64,000 bases of DNA from Rudanella sp031411995 (GCA_031411995.1 JANOCD010000048.1:1-64000); one strand, 5' to 3'; positions 16,199 to 24,401 are shown, counted from the stretch's first letter. Notes: a model not told the origin generated them from the letters alone. Numbers and translations: made by a program.

Positions 16199-17290
16199 AT
16201 GGGGTACTCAAAGCAGAAAATTTATTGGTTTTGTCAGATTTTTGGGTGGACACTCATTATTGGGGTCGAATGGCTTTTCTTTTATTTTGGTGATAGCTAC
16301 GACTCGGATTCAATTTATCTGGCTTTGGCAAACATCATGCTGGGCATTTCATTGACCCACGCCTATCGACACATCATCCGACGCTGGCACTGGGCACGCC
16401 TACCCTTTGTGCGACTGGCTCCCCGTGTGCTTTTATCGGTGCTGGTGCTGGCCAGTATTATGACATTCGTCAACCTGCCTTTCGACCGGGAAATGTACCC
16501 CGAACTGTTTATCAATGAACCAAGTGTGGTGTTGGGATATATGACCAGTTGGGGCAAAACAATGCTTACCTGGGTGCTAAGTTATACGGTCTATCATTAT
16601 GTGGAACGTAACCGCGATGTCGAGATTGAAAAGATATTGCTCAAAAGCAGTGTGCGCGAAACAGAAGCCAAAGTGCTGCGGTCGCAAATGAACCCGCATT
16701 TTATCTTCAACGCGCTCAACAGCATCCGGGCACTGATCTACGAAGACCCAACAAAAGCGCAACAGGGCATCACCCAACTCTCCAACATTCTCCGCAACTC
16801 GCTGCTCGCCGACCGGCGCAAAACGGTGGAACTCCGCGAAGAAATCAAGACAGTGGAAGATTACCTGGCTCTCGAAAAAGTTCGGTACGAAGACCGGCTC
16901 ACCTCGCGCATCGACCTCGATATGAGAACATTGTATTGGCAGGTGCCGCCGATGATGTTGCAAACCCTGGTCGAAAATGCCATTAAACACGGTGTTCAGA
17001 AAGCGATGGGCGGGGGCTTTGTGGAAGTTACTTCCTGGGTCGAAACCCACGAAAAAGAAGGCGATAAACTCCACATTCGTATTCGGAATACGGGCGTGCT
17101 GGGCGACAAAAAAGCATCGGGTGGATTTGGTCTGGAAAACACCTCCCAACGGCTTGAGCTGCTCTATGGCTCGCCAGCCAGTTTTCATATTGTTCAGGAT
17201 TCACCTGATGTTGTTTGCGCCGAAATTGTGATACCAAACCAATCGGAAGGTCTCTTCCGCAAAGAAACCTCTGTCGCTTCGCGGCATTGA
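16199..17290 (+). CDS. LytS-type sensor histidine kinase (His_kinase family)
   Basis: 363 aa from ATG 16199 (MGYSKQKIYW). About four N-terminal membrane helices (16-35, 42-62, 78-100, 118-140) act as the sensor, with no extracytoplasmic domain. The kinase core has the His_kinase signature LRSQMNPHFIFNALNSIRAL (His of NPHFIFN is the phospho-site), LREEIKTVEDYLALEKVRYE, and an ATP-binding part with QTLVENAIKHG and GGFGLENTSQRL. It is followed after 52 bp by its likely partner LytTR regulator, separated by a short ATGACCAC-type repeat. The signal sensed is unknown. This kinase plus LytTR arrangement is very common in Cytophagales. Confidence 0.94.
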   Translation: MGYSKQKIYWFCQIFGWTLIIGVEWLFFYFGDSYDSDSIYLALANIMLGISLTHAYRHIIRRWHWARLPFVRLAPRVLLSVLVLASIMTFVNLPFDREMYPELFINEPSVVLGYMTSWGKTMLTWVLSYTVYHYVERNRDVEIEKILLKSSVRETEAKVLRSQMNPHFIFNALNSIRALIYEDPTKAQQGITQLSNILRNSLLADRRKTVELREEIKTVEDYLALEKVRYEDRLTSRIDLDMRTLYWQVPPMMLQTLVENAIKHGVQKAMGGGFVEVTSWVETHEKEGDKLHIRIRNTGVLGDKKASGGFGLENTSQRLELLYGSPASFHIVQDSPDVVCAEIVIPNQSEGLFRKETSVASRH

Positions 17291-17342
17291 ATGACCACGT
17301 ATCCTCGGCCTGCCAGGAAATGACCACTAATGACCAACTTAT

Positions 17343-18086
17343 ATGCGTACTCTGATTGTTGACGACGAACGTTTGGCCCGGAATGAACTCCGCCGATTGC
17401 TCGAAAATTTCCCAAAAATTGACATTGTGGGCGAGGCCGCCAACGCCGACGAAGCCCTGCCGATGATTGACGAATTGCAACCCGATTTGCTGTTTCTGGA
17501 TATTCAGATGCCCGGCAAAAACGGGTTCGAGCTGTTGCAGGCTATTGAAGGCAAAGCCCCCGACGTGGTATTCACGACTGCCTACGACGAGTATGCTATC
17601 AAAGCATTTGAATTCAACGCGCTCGACTACCTGCTGAAACCGATTGAACTGCATCGTTTATCGGAGGCCATCCACCGGGTCGAAGAAGAAATGCACCACC
17701 ATACCCCCGATGCAGCCCGCCCCGCCCCCACTGATCCGAGTCACCGAATTTTGGGCGAAAACGACCAGGTTTTTGTGAAAGATGGCGAGAAATGCTGGTT
17801 TGTGAAACTTGGCAAAGTGCGGCTGTTCGAGTCGATGGGCAACTATGTCCGGCTCTACTTCGACGATCAGAAGCCACTGGTACTGAAGTCGTTGAATGCA
17901 CTGGAAGACCGGTTGGATGCGGCCACGTTTTTCCGGGCTAACCGTAAACACATCATCAACCTGGCCTGGATCGAGAAGATCGAACCGTGGTTTAGCGGGG
18001 GGCTGCTGGTGACGTTGCGCGGAGGAGATAAAATTGAAATTAGCCGCCGACAGGCAATTCGATTCAAGGATTTGTTAAGTTTGTAG
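17343..18086 (+). CDS. LytTR-family response regulator (partner of the LytS-type kinase)
   Basis: 247 aa. Receiver domain (1-120) with the acidic pair VDDERLAR, the phospho-acceptor in LLFLDIQMPGKNG, switch VVFTTAYDEYA and lysine DYLLKPIE. A His/Pro/Ala linker (about 120-140, MHHHTPDAARPAPTDP) leads to a LytTR DNA-binding domain with WFVKLGKVRLFESMGNYVRL, FFRANRKHIINL and EISRRQAIRFKDLL. It is in the same operon as the upstream kinase and is expected to bind direct-repeat operators when phosphorylated; targets are not visible. Confidence 0.95.
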   Translation: MRTLIVDDERLARNELRRLLENFPKIDIVGEAANADEALPMIDELQPDLLFLDIQMPGKNGFELLQAIEGKAPDVVFTTAYDEYAIKAFEFNALDYLLKPIELHRLSEAIHRVEEEMHHHTPDAARPAPTDPSHRILGENDQVFVKDGEKCWFVKLGKVRLFESMGNYVRLYFDDQKPLVLKSLNALEDRLDAATFFRANRKHIINLAWIEKIEPWFSGGLLVTLRGGDKIEISRRQAIRFKDLLSL

Positions 18087-18093
18087 GAATTAT

Positions 18094-18118
18094 GAACACG
18101 GTTTGTTGTGCCGTGTTC
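18094..18118 (+). terminator. Hairpin after the LytTR regulator
   Basis: GAACACGG (18094-18101) pairs with CCGTGTTC (18111-18118) across a 9-nt loop, directly after the regulator stop at 18086 and just before the lipoprotein start at 18130. The tail is only moderately T-rich (TGCTTCTTT), so it may be a weak terminator or an attenuator. Confidence 0.4.
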
Positions 18119-18129
18119 TGCTTCTTTCC

Positions 18130-18930
18130 ATGCATAAAGTTTCCTTCCTCCTCTATATTGGCTTACTGACTGGCTTGTTTGGTTGTGACCAATCGACTAA
18201 TCAGGCACCTGTAGCCCTCCAGAAAATAGCCTACCAATACACCGGCGAGGGTCAATGCGACACCACCAAACGTCGGGGCGTGTCGGTATCGGCTCAGTAT
18301 ATTCAACTGGTGGGTGAGTCGTCGGCTACCAAAAGCATCAACGACTCGTTGCGGGCGATGGTGGCCTCGGGCATCAACGATTGGGTCGATAGTGCTGCGT
18401 TGGCCCAAACACCGGCTGCGCGCACCGATTTAGCCACGGGTGCCCGTCTTTTTTCAGTTAGCTACCAACAAATGGGCGAAGAAGGCCGGATGTTTGGCGG
18501 ATGCTGGGATTTGCAGGTTCAATGCGACACCGCCTTCAGCAGCCCCGGCATTCTGACCGTTCGGCAGGAAACCTACACCTACTCCGGTGGGGCGCATCCG
18601 AACACCCAAATCAGTTTGCAAAGTTTCAGCCGCCGAACGGGTCACGCCCTGCAACTCACCGAAGTAGTGTCGGATACCACGGCACTACTTGGTTTGGTGG
18701 AGCAGGCTTTTCGTAAACAGCAGGAAATTCGGCCCGGTCAGGATTTGGAAGCGGCTGGCTATTTCCTCCGCGATGGCCAGTTTTTTCTGCCCGGCACGTT
18801 TGGCATTGGCCGCGATGGGCTGATTTTTCTGTATAATCCCTACGAAATTGCCGCCTATGCTGTTGGGCCTATTCAACTTACGGTGCCCTACAGCGAGTTG
18901 AAGGACGTTTTGAAACAAGAAGTGTTATGA
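18130..18930 (+). CDS. Lipoprotein with RsiV-like DUF3298/DUF4163 domain
   Basis: 266 aa from ATG 18130. Lipoprotein signal MHKVSFLLYIGLLTGLFGC with the lipid-modified Cys in LFGC. The body has the DUF4163-like part (VSAQYIQLVGESSATKSINDSL) and the C-terminal DUF3298 part (YSGGAHPNTQISLQSFSRRTG...GIGRDGLIFLYNPYEIAAYAVGP...YSELKDVL), the arrangement found in PdaC/RsiV-type extracytoplasmic proteins. Known members bind lysozyme (RsiV) or sit beside peptidoglycan deacetylases. Here no sigma factor or deacetylase domain is attached, so the role is only periplasmic and probably cell-wall related. Confidence 0.85.
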   Translation: MHKVSFLLYIGLLTGLFGCDQSTNQAPVALQKIAYQYTGEGQCDTTKRRGVSVSAQYIQLVGESSATKSINDSLRAMVASGINDWVDSAALAQTPAARTDLATGARLFSVSYQQMGEEGRMFGGCWDLQVQCDTAFSSPGILTVRQETYTYSGGAHPNTQISLQSFSRRTGHALQLTEVVSDTTALLGLVEQAFRKQQEIRPGQDLEAAGYFLRDGQFFLPGTFGIGRDGLIFLYNPYEIAAYAVGPIQLTVPYSELKDVLKQEVL

Positions 18931-18964
18931 ACGCTTATATTTGCGGGGCAAAACCACGGTAAAC

Positions 18965-19465
18965 ATGAAACCAATCATTCTCTTCTTCAGTCTGTTAACC
19001 AGCTTGTCGGCCTATGCACAATATGGCGGGCAGTATGGGGGTCAATACGGTGGCGGGGGCTACGGCCGTCAGAGCATGGGTGGCATGAACCAGCCCATGG
19101 ATAACTACCGCCCGTCGGCGTTCAACTCGGTGCCAACTATTTTGGCTGACCGCGAAACCAAGTGGCTGAAAGACAGCCTGTCCTTATCGAAGGAGCAGAC
19201 GAAATTGGTAAAGAAACTGAATTTCGACTACGCCAAACAACAGCAGGACGCAATCAAGGACATTGTTGGCACCAAAGGCGAGCAACCCTCACCGGCAACC
19301 GTCAAGCAGGTTCGCGAGGCTATGACCATGCTCAACGACGAAAAGCAGGACATGCTGAAACCGCTGCTCACCCCTGAACAATGGACAGCCTATCAGGCCA
19401 AGAAATTAGATATGTGGAAGCAGACAGGCGGTTTCTACGAAAAGGGTCTGGCAAAAGTCAATTGA
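18965..19465 (+). CDS. Spy/CpxP-like periplasmic protein with Gly/Tyr-rich N-terminus
   Basis: 166 aa from ATG 18965. Signal peptide MKPIILFFSLLTSLSAYAQ, then a low-complexity (Q)YGGQYGG segment and GRQSMGGMNQP. The rest is helical: WLKDSLSLSKEQTKLVKKLN and MLKPLLTPEQWTAYQAKK have the LxLxxEQ / LTPEQW pattern of Spy/CpxP-type and related Bacteroidota proteins. Known Spy proteins are periplasmic chaperones; the match is at pattern level. It begins 34 bp after the lipoprotein gene and is followed after 5 bp by the VF530-like gene, so it is probably in one transcript. Confidence 0.75.
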   Translation: MKPIILFFSLLTSLSAYAQYGGQYGGQYGGGGYGRQSMGGMNQPMDNYRPSAFNSVPTILADRETKWLKDSLSLSKEQTKLVKKLNFDYAKQQQDAIKDIVGTKGEQPSPATVKQVREAMTMLNDEKQDMLKPLLTPEQWTAYQAKKLDMWKQTGGFYEKGLAKVN

Positions 19466-19470
19466 GGAAA

Positions 19471-19698
19471 ATGACTCAGGAACAGCCCAACAACCCACTG
19501 CACGGCAAAACGCTGGAATCCATTCTGAACGAATTAGTGGCCCGTTATGGCTGGGACGAACTGGGCGAACGCATACCGATCAATTGCTTTCGGAGCAACC
19601 CAAGCATCAAATCGAGCCTGACTTTTTTGCGGAAAACGCCCTGGGCGCGGGACAAAGTGGAAGAGTTGTATGTGCGTATGCCTAAAAAAACTCCCTAA
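19471..19698 (+). CDS. VF530-family small DNA-binding protein (DUF2132)
   Basis: 75 aa from ATG 19471. NPLHGKTLESILNELV, YGWDELGERIPINCFRSNP, and SIKSSLTFLRKTPWARDKVE cover the whole conserved length of the VF530 family (about 70-80 aa), named after a Vibrio fischeri protein with a solved DNA-binding fold. Cellular role unknown. Starts 5 bp after the Spy-like gene and ends 4 bp before the DJ-1-like gene, consistent with an operon. Confidence 0.9.
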   Translation: MTQEQPNNPLHGKTLESILNELVARYGWDELGERIPINCFRSNPSIKSSLTFLRKTPWARDKVEELYVRMPKKTP

Positions 19699-19702
19699 AC
19701 AA

Positions 19703-20305
19703 ATGAACCGGACCATTTTGATTGTTACCGGCGACGGTGGCGAAAGTTACGAAACGTTATATGCCGTGCATCGCTTCCAGGAAGAAGGCGATACAGCTGT
19801 GATTGCCGCTCCCAGCAAACGCAGGTTAAATCTGGTAATGCACGATTTTGAGCTGGGCTGGGACACGTATATTGAACGGCCCGGCTACTGCTTACCGGCA
19901 GACCTGACGTTTCAGGAGGTTGTAGTTGCCGATTATGATGCCATTCTGCTTCTTGGCGGCCGGGCACCCGAATACCTGCGCAACAATGCCGCTCTACTGG
20001 AGATAGTTCGGGAGTTTGATCGACAGGGAAAATGGGTTTTTGCTATCTGCCACGGCATTCAGATTCTGGTAACGGCTGGTTTGGCCGGTAACCGTTGCCT
20101 GACGGCCTATGAACACGTGCGGACCGAGATAGAAATGGGTGGTGGCACTTACTCCACAAAACAGGCGGTTCGCGATAAAAATATGGTGACTGCCCAGACC
20201 TGGCAATCGCACCCCGATTTTTACCGCGAAGTATTCACTTGCCTAAGGGAAGCCGAACCAGTCGGCTTAACTAACCTCCCAAAGACCATAGATACCAACC
20301 CCTAA
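19703..20305 (+). CDS. DJ-1/PfpI family protein (class I glutamine amidotransferase-like)
   Basis: 200 aa from ATG 19703. Core motifs are ILIVTGDGGESYE (with the conserved Glu), DAILLLGGRAPEYLRNN and the nucleophile elbow WVFAICHGIQIL with catalytic Cys. The family includes proteases, chaperones and deglycases; the exact activity here cannot be assigned. Its 3' end overlaps the convergent Nramp-like gene by 39 bp, so the two tails are antisense to each other. Confidence 0.9.
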   Translation: MNRTILIVTGDGGESYETLYAVHRFQEEGDTAVIAAPSKRRLNLVMHDFELGWDTYIERPGYCLPADLTFQEVVVADYDAILLLGGRAPEYLRNNAALLEIVREFDRQGKWVFAICHGIQILVTAGLAGNRCLTAYEHVRTEIEMGGGTYSTKQAVRDKNMVTAQTWQSHPDFYREVFTCLREAEPVGLTNLPKTIDTNP

Positions 20306-21622
20306 GATAGCCAGCACACTGAGCCACAGCCAGACATCGTAGGCCAGTGAGGGTTTCAGGCTGGCGGGCAGTTCACGATACCGGAACTGAAGGGCAGCCC
20401 AAACCACCACCAGCAGCAAGACCGAGGTGGCAATGCCGCCCAGCAAAATCATCAGCACGGGCAGTTGAATGAACAGGTATAACACGCACCACAGAGCCGG
20501 AAACGCCCACGACAACCTCGAAATGGCCCGCTGACGGCTGACAGGATTGCTGAAATTGACCCAACCCAACTGCCCGAATGCATCGGCAAAAATCCGCGAC
20601 CAACTTGCCGTAGCCGTGAACAGCGTGGAATACAACACGAAAAAAGCCCCGACCAAAAATACCACCTGTGCCCCCGGCCCCAGCGTCACCGTGAACAGGC
20701 GCGACAGCGTTTCGACCATCGCGTAGCCCTCTGGTACTTCTCCCTGAGTATGTAGTAGCGACGCGCCAAGCAGATAGAAAGCTGCCGTTACGGTTGTATA
20801 AACCACCATCGAGCAGAGCGCGTCGAGGGTCATTACCCGAATCCAGCCTTTTGCCCGTGCCGCCCATTCGGGTGAGTTGTCGTTGATGCCCGAGTAGGCC
20901 GCGTAGCCCTTTTCGATGCACCAGTAGTTGTAATACATAATTTCGTCGCCCCCCACGCCGGTTATTCCGAACGCAGCGAGGGAAATGACCACGGTGGCAG
21001 GAGGCAGCGAAAACGTTAGTCCTTCGGCCAGTTCGGTGCCGCTGATGGCGTAGGGCGTTTGCTGCAACAGAATGAGCGACAGGAGGATAAGTCCCGTGAA
21101 CAGCAAAATCATGACGAGCGACCCTTTCTCGACCCAACCGTATTTTCCAACCGCAATCAGCCCTGCCGCCGATGCCGCCGACAAAACGGCCCATGCCCAA
21201 ACGGGCAAAACGGGCAACCCCATGTACAACACGAGGGCGCATCCACCCACAATGCCACCCACCTGCAACACCTTGAGCAGTTGCAGACTCAGCCAGAGCC
21301 AGATTGACCAATGCGTGTTGTGCGGCCCCAGGCGCGGCCCCGGCAAGCGGTTCATCGACTGCATAGTCGGGACACCTGTGTAGATGGCGTTTTTGCCAAA
21401 TTCCAGTTGCAGGGCCACTTTCACAAAGCAGCTAACCAGGATTACCCAGAACGTAACGAAACCAGCTTTGGCACCGAGGGCCGTGGTCGCAATCAACTCG
21501 CCGGAGCCAACAATAGCCGCCGACATAATAAAGCCGGGGCCGAGGTGTTTCAGTGACCCAAAGAAAGTGGTAGGAGCCGACAGAACGCGGTCGGGCGTGA
21601 GGGTATAGGGGTCGGGAGTCAA
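20267..21622 (-). CDS. Nramp-family membrane transporter lacking the canonical metal motifs
   Basis: 451 aa from a TTG at 21622; an in-frame stop lies five codons upstream and no ATG precedes the first helix. About 11 membrane helices. TM1 GPGFIMSAAIVGSGELIATT aligns with Nramp TM1 (GPGFL...DPGN), but the metal-binding DPGN is GSGE here. In the TM6 region the expected MPH motif is absent and the sequence reads FGITGVGGDEIMYYNYW. Nramp proteins import Mn2+/Fe2+ with protons; variants without these residues exist, including Mg2+ transporters and uncharacterised bacterial groups. The cargo here is therefore open. Followed 56 bp upstream (in gene order) by the xisHI pair on the same strand. Confidence 0.85.
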   Translation of the reverse strand: MTPDPYTLTPDRVLSAPTTFFGSLKHLGPGFIMSAAIVGSGELIATTALGAKAGFVTFWVILVSCFVKVALQLEFGKNAIYTGVPTMQSMNRLPGPRLGPHNTHWSIWLWLSLQLLKVLQVGGIVGGCALVLYMGLPVLPVWAWAVLSAASAAGLIAVGKYGWVEKGSLVMILLFTGLILLSLILLQQTPYAISGTELAEGLTFSLPPATVVISLAAFGITGVGGDEIMYYNYWCIEKGYAAYSGINDNSPEWAARAKGWIRVMTLDALCSMVVYTTVTAAFYLLGASLLHTQGEVPEGYAMVETLSRLFTVTLGPGAQVVFLVGAFFVLYSTLFTATASWSRIFADAFGQLGWVNFSNPVSRQRAISRLSWAFPALWCVLYLFIQLPVLMILLGGIATSVLLLVVVWAALQFRYRELPASLKPSLAYDVWLWLSVLAILGVGIYGLWEVS

Positions 21623-21678
21623 GCGAGTAGGAGTTTAAGCGTAAAAGCCGTTACCCGCTCACACATAACTATGCTCCG

Positions 21679-22020
21679 TTACGCTACTGCAAAATCAGGG
21701 ATGAGTTTGCGTCGGTGGGGAGCATGAAAGGCCAAAACAATATCCTGTTTCTCAATTCCTTTCTCGATAAGTAGCGTCGCTATTTTCAGATCAGTTCCGT
21801 CATGCTGAATTAGCACTTTATCATCGTCCCGAACATCAATATGAACAAAAGGTAAGTATTCGCGACGCTGATTGCCCCAACCCACTGACACCAGTAAGTA
21901 GTGTCCATGATCATCATCAGTAATTTTTTGGGTTTCAGATGACTCATCGGAAGGAGTCATAGCTGCAATTTCGTCAATCAATTCCCGAACAATTCGCTTG
22001 TGTTGAGTTATCGTATCCAT
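21679..22020 (-). CDS. xisI: XisI-like protein
   Basis: 113 aa. HKRIVRELIDEIA, DDDHGHYLLVSVGWGNQRREYLPFVHIDVRDDDKVLIQHDGTD and HRRKLIPDFAV are the hallmark blocks of XisI, named for the fdxN element excision controlling factor of heterocyst-forming cyanobacteria. Full family length. Its start lies 13 bp inside the end of xisH. No fdxN element, recombinase or attachment-site repeat is present here, so an excision role is doubtful. Confidence 0.9.
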   Translation of the reverse strand: MDTITQHKRIVRELIDEIAAMTPSDESSETQKITDDDHGHYLLVSVGWGNQRREYLPFVHIDVRDDDKVLIQHDGTDLKIATLLIEKGIEKQDIVLAFHAPHRRKLIPDFAVA

Positions 22021-22424
22021 GAGATAATTTCATTGATTTCTTCGTCAAAAACGATGAGCGACATATTGAACCGTTCAGCAATTTCTACAAAAAACGGATC
22101 ATCAAAAAAGTCATTGTAGAAGTTAACCGGGACTGCCAAATACAATTTCCTGTCCACTTCTTTTTTCTCCAGTGCGACTTGATAGATCAAAAACTGGCCA
22201 AGTGCATCTTCAAACTCATCCAGATTTGAGATTCCCAAAAAACTTTTCACTTCCACGGCAATCTTCCTGCCTTCGCGTTCTGCTGCCAGCATTTTTTCAG
22301 CCGCCAAGTCGATATAACCGCGTTTACGACCCAAAACAACTTTGTACGGATCGTGGGTGATAACCCAGTTGTCGTTTTCTAAAGCTGTCCGAACGGTTTG
22401 GTGATACTTATCTTTGGCAGGCAT
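22008..22424 (-). CDS. xisH: XisH-like protein, PD-(D/E)XK nuclease-like fold
   Basis: 138 aa from ATG 22424 (MPAKDKYHQTVRTAL). Blocks: TALENDNWVITHDPYKV, GYIDLAAEKMLAAEREG, RKIAVEVKSFLGISNLDEFEDALGQFLIYQ. Asp in YIDLAAE and the E-V-K of IAVEVKS match the catalytic pattern of the endonuclease-like fold of XisH. Cyanobacterial xisH/xisI were linked to fdxN-element excision, yet the pair is widespread without that element. A near-consensus promoter precedes it and gives a leader of about 16 nt. Inference: a stand-alone nuclease-plus-partner module. Confidence 0.9.
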   Translation of the reverse strand: MPAKDKYHQTVRTALENDNWVITHDPYKVVLGRKRGYIDLAAEKMLAAEREGRKIAVEVKSFLGISNLDEFEDALGQFLIYQVALEKKEVDRKLYLAVPVNFYNDFFDDPFFVEIAERFNMSLIVFDEEINEIISWIR

Positions 22425-22445
22425 TATTGATTGTATTAATCTTCT

Positions 22446-22477
22446 CAAATCTACTAAACTCACCCCATCTTTACAAA
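22446..22477 (-). promoter_or_regulatory. Bacteroidota-type promoter of xisHI
   Basis: On the minus strand: TTTG (22477-22474), exactly 20 nt, then TAGATTTG (22453-22446), a perfect match to the TTTG / TAnnTTTG housekeeping promoter pattern. The predicted start near 22440 gives a leader of about 16 nt to the ATG at 22424. Confidence 0.7.
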
Positions 22478-22489
22478 CTTAATTCCCTC

Positions 22490-23335
22490 TCACAACACCA
22501 GCACCGGCAACCAAAACACGGCATCGCCGAGCCAGCGATAGCGTTCATATTTGCCATAATACCTCGGATACCGTTGGATCGCATAGAGCACTACGCTCAT
22601 GATGCCCAGCATCAGGGCCGACCGTTGCGCGAACCGAAGACCACCACCAACGCTTTCATTGTCAGCCATTAAACAAATTCCGAAGGCCGTGGCTACCACC
22701 GCAAATGTGAGCCAGCGCAGGAGTTTATCGCAGGTGCTGCTGCCCCAAACCGTAGCCAATGATCGTTGATCGGTGCCCGGACGTTCGGCTTGTTCAAACA
22801 CTGCAAACAGCAGCAGGTTCTGAAAGGCGATACCCGTGAACATCAACCCCTCGACCCACTCAACACCAGAAATGGCGGGGCGTTGCGCCCAGACGCTGCC
22901 CCACACGCCCGCCGAAAAAAGCAGGGCTACCAACGGTTCTTTCAACAACAAAGCCGGGTGGGTGGCCGGTAAACGAAACACGGCAAACACGTAGGCCGCA
23001 CACATTGCACCCAACGCCAGGCCGAATTGCCACACGGGTTTCGGCAGAAAAAACACCAGAATGCCCGCCACCACAGCCGCACCCGCCACCACCTGCCACA
23101 GCAACGTTTTGTGTTGTTGGTGAAACAGGTGCCGGGGTGTTTGCGCCCCGCCGGGTTTGCGGTTGTCTAACAGCCGGTCGAGAGTATAAATAATCCAGAC
23201 GACCAAAGCCAGCACGAGCGATGTGGCCCAGTGAATAGGCTCCACGTCGGACAGGCGGGCCGCCATCCGGTTCGAGAAAACAGCCCCCAGCACAACGGGC
23301 AGGCTGAGGTAATAAAAAGTATATAGTGGTTTCAA
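22490..23335 (-). CDS. UbiA-prenyltransferase-like integral membrane protein
   Basis: 281 aa, about eight membrane helices. WIIYTLDRLLDNRK after helix 2 resembles the first Asp-rich motif of UbiA-type prenyltransferases (with DR..DN), and a second polar loop has TDQRSLATVWGSSTCDK. The match to UbiA enzymes is weak, and the second DxxxD motif is not clear, so enzymatic activity is unproven. The start is TTG, overlapping the MOSC gene stop (TTGA, 23332-23335), pointing to coupled translation. The next ATG would delete the first helix. Confidence 0.65.
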   Translation of the reverse strand: MKPLYTFYYLSLPVVLGAVFSNRMAARLSDVEPIHWATSLVLALVVWIIYTLDRLLDNRKPGGAQTPRHLFHQQHKTLLWQVVAGAAVVAGILVFFLPKPVWQFGLALGAMCAAYVFAVFRLPATHPALLLKEPLVALLFSAGVWGSVWAQRPAISGVEWVEGLMFTGIAFQNLLLFAVFEQAERPGTDQRSLATVWGSSTCDKLLRWLTFAVVATAFGICLMADNESVGGGLRFAQRSALMLGIMSVVLYAIQRYPRYYGKYERYRWLGDAVFWLPVLVL

Positions 23336-24204
23336 ATCCAGGTCTCCATTCGTTTCAGCACCTCAATCATATCTCCTACCTGCACCACGCCTTCGCCCCC
23401 GGCCATCACATTCTGTCCGAACAGAATTTTGTTGTCCACGCGTCGGTAGGTGGCCAGCGTTTTGAGGGGTTCTTTGCCTTTATGTGCCGTTTGCGGGTCA
23501 ATGGTTGTCATCACGCAACGGACGCAGGGTTTCACACTGTAAAAGTCCAGTTCGCCCACCCGGAAATGCGCCCAGGCATCCTCATCGTGTGGTCTATCCA
23601 CGCCCTCGATCACGATGTTTGGCCGAAACCGGTTCATTTCTATGGGTTCGTCTAACCGTCGGTTCAGTTCCGCCAATGATTCTACACTGGCCGTCAGGTA
23701 CGGAAAACCGTCGGCAAAGCTAACCACAGGGGCGGGGCTTTGGTCGTCGGGTTGGCGATAACGTGAGGTAATGGCTCGTTCGGTGGTGTCGGGCATATAG
23801 ACCAATCGGCAAGAAGTTTGCAACACCCGGCTCAACCAGGCATCGGCCTTCGCGCTCACGGTTGGGGCGACAAAATCGGCACTGTCCCACACACTCACGA
23901 CAAGGGCTTCTCCCGTTCGGGCGGGAGTCAGCGGCACCGTCAGCGCATCGGTGGGGGCATTTCGGTGCCACATTCGGAGGGTATCGTTTTCCCCGAAAGC
24001 CACGTCAATCAGGGCCATCTCGGTATGTTCGCGTTGGGTCATCATCAGGCCACCAGCCAGTCCGTTGTCGTCAGTAAAAGGTTGAACGAGCATAAATCGC
24101 CGGTCGTGGCGAAACCCCCGCGCTTCAACAATCGCTTCGGAAACAGAAATGGCCCCGAGGGATTTAACGGGGTAGAGGAGGAGTTGGTTGATTATGGGTT
24201 TCAT
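23332..24204 (-). CDS. MOSC-domain protein (YcbX/MARC-like)
   Basis: 290 aa. The N-terminal beta-barrel domain (INQLLLYPVKSLGAISVSEA, RGFRHDRRFMLV) precedes the MOSC domain with FRPNIVIEG, FRVGELDFYSVKPCVRCVMTTIDPQT and LFGQNV. The Cys in CVRCVMTTIDP is the candidate molybdenum ligand. Known members (E. coli YcbX, mammalian mARC) reduce N-hydroxylated substrates using molybdenum cofactor plus an electron partner. Overlaps the UbiA-like gene by four bases. A palindrome-rich 197-bp gap separates it from tsaD upstream. Confidence 0.92.
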   Translation of the reverse strand: MKPIINQLLLYPVKSLGAISVSEAIVEARGFRHDRRFMLVQPFTDDNGLAGGLMMTQREHTEMALIDVAFGENDTLRMWHRNAPTDALTVPLTPARTGEALVVSVWDSADFVAPTVSAKADAWLSRVLQTSCRLVYMPDTTERAITSRYRQPDDQSPAPVVSFADGFPYLTASVESLAELNRRLDEPIEMNRFRPNIVIEGVDRPHDEDAWAHFRVGELDFYSVKPCVRCVMTTIDPQTAHKGKEPLKTLATYRRVDNKILFGQNVMAGGEGVVQVGDMIEVLKRMETWI

Positions 24205-24205
24205 G

Positions 24206-24360
24206 GCTTCGCTGTTTCTATGGTTTCAATAACCCCTCTGTTTCAGATTTTGCAAAGTAAATTATTCCCGTGGGAGTGTCCTCACAGGCCACCCGTGCGT
24301 CAGCCAAAAGCGACCTGTGAGGACACAGGCCGAGGATATTAAACGATAGAAACGCGAAGC
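24206..24360. repeat. Nested inverted-repeat element between tsaD and the MOSC gene
   Basis: Inner arms: GTGTCCTCACAGG (24276-24288) and CCTGTGAGGACAC (24314-24326), perfect over 13 bp with a 25-nt loop. Outer arms: GCTTCGCTGTTTCTAT (24206-24221) and ATAGAAACGCGAAGC (24346-24360), complementary apart from one extra base. Shorter TGAAAC-containing strings repeat nearby (24361-24400). It may be a terminator for tsaD or a REP-like dispersed palindrome. Confidence 0.6.
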
Positions 24361-24401
24361 AATGAAACGGCATAGCCATTGAAACAGCGACAGCATTGAA
24401 A

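Noticed and set aside
20373..21311. 312-codon second minus-strand frame in the Nramp-like gene
   Set aside because: Arg/Gly-rich off-frame reading of a gene with clear membrane helices.
21679..22424. xisHI as evidence of an integrated element
   Set aside because: No integrase, flanking direct repeat, tRNA target or composition border was seen near the pair; the only tRNA is 8.5 kb away.
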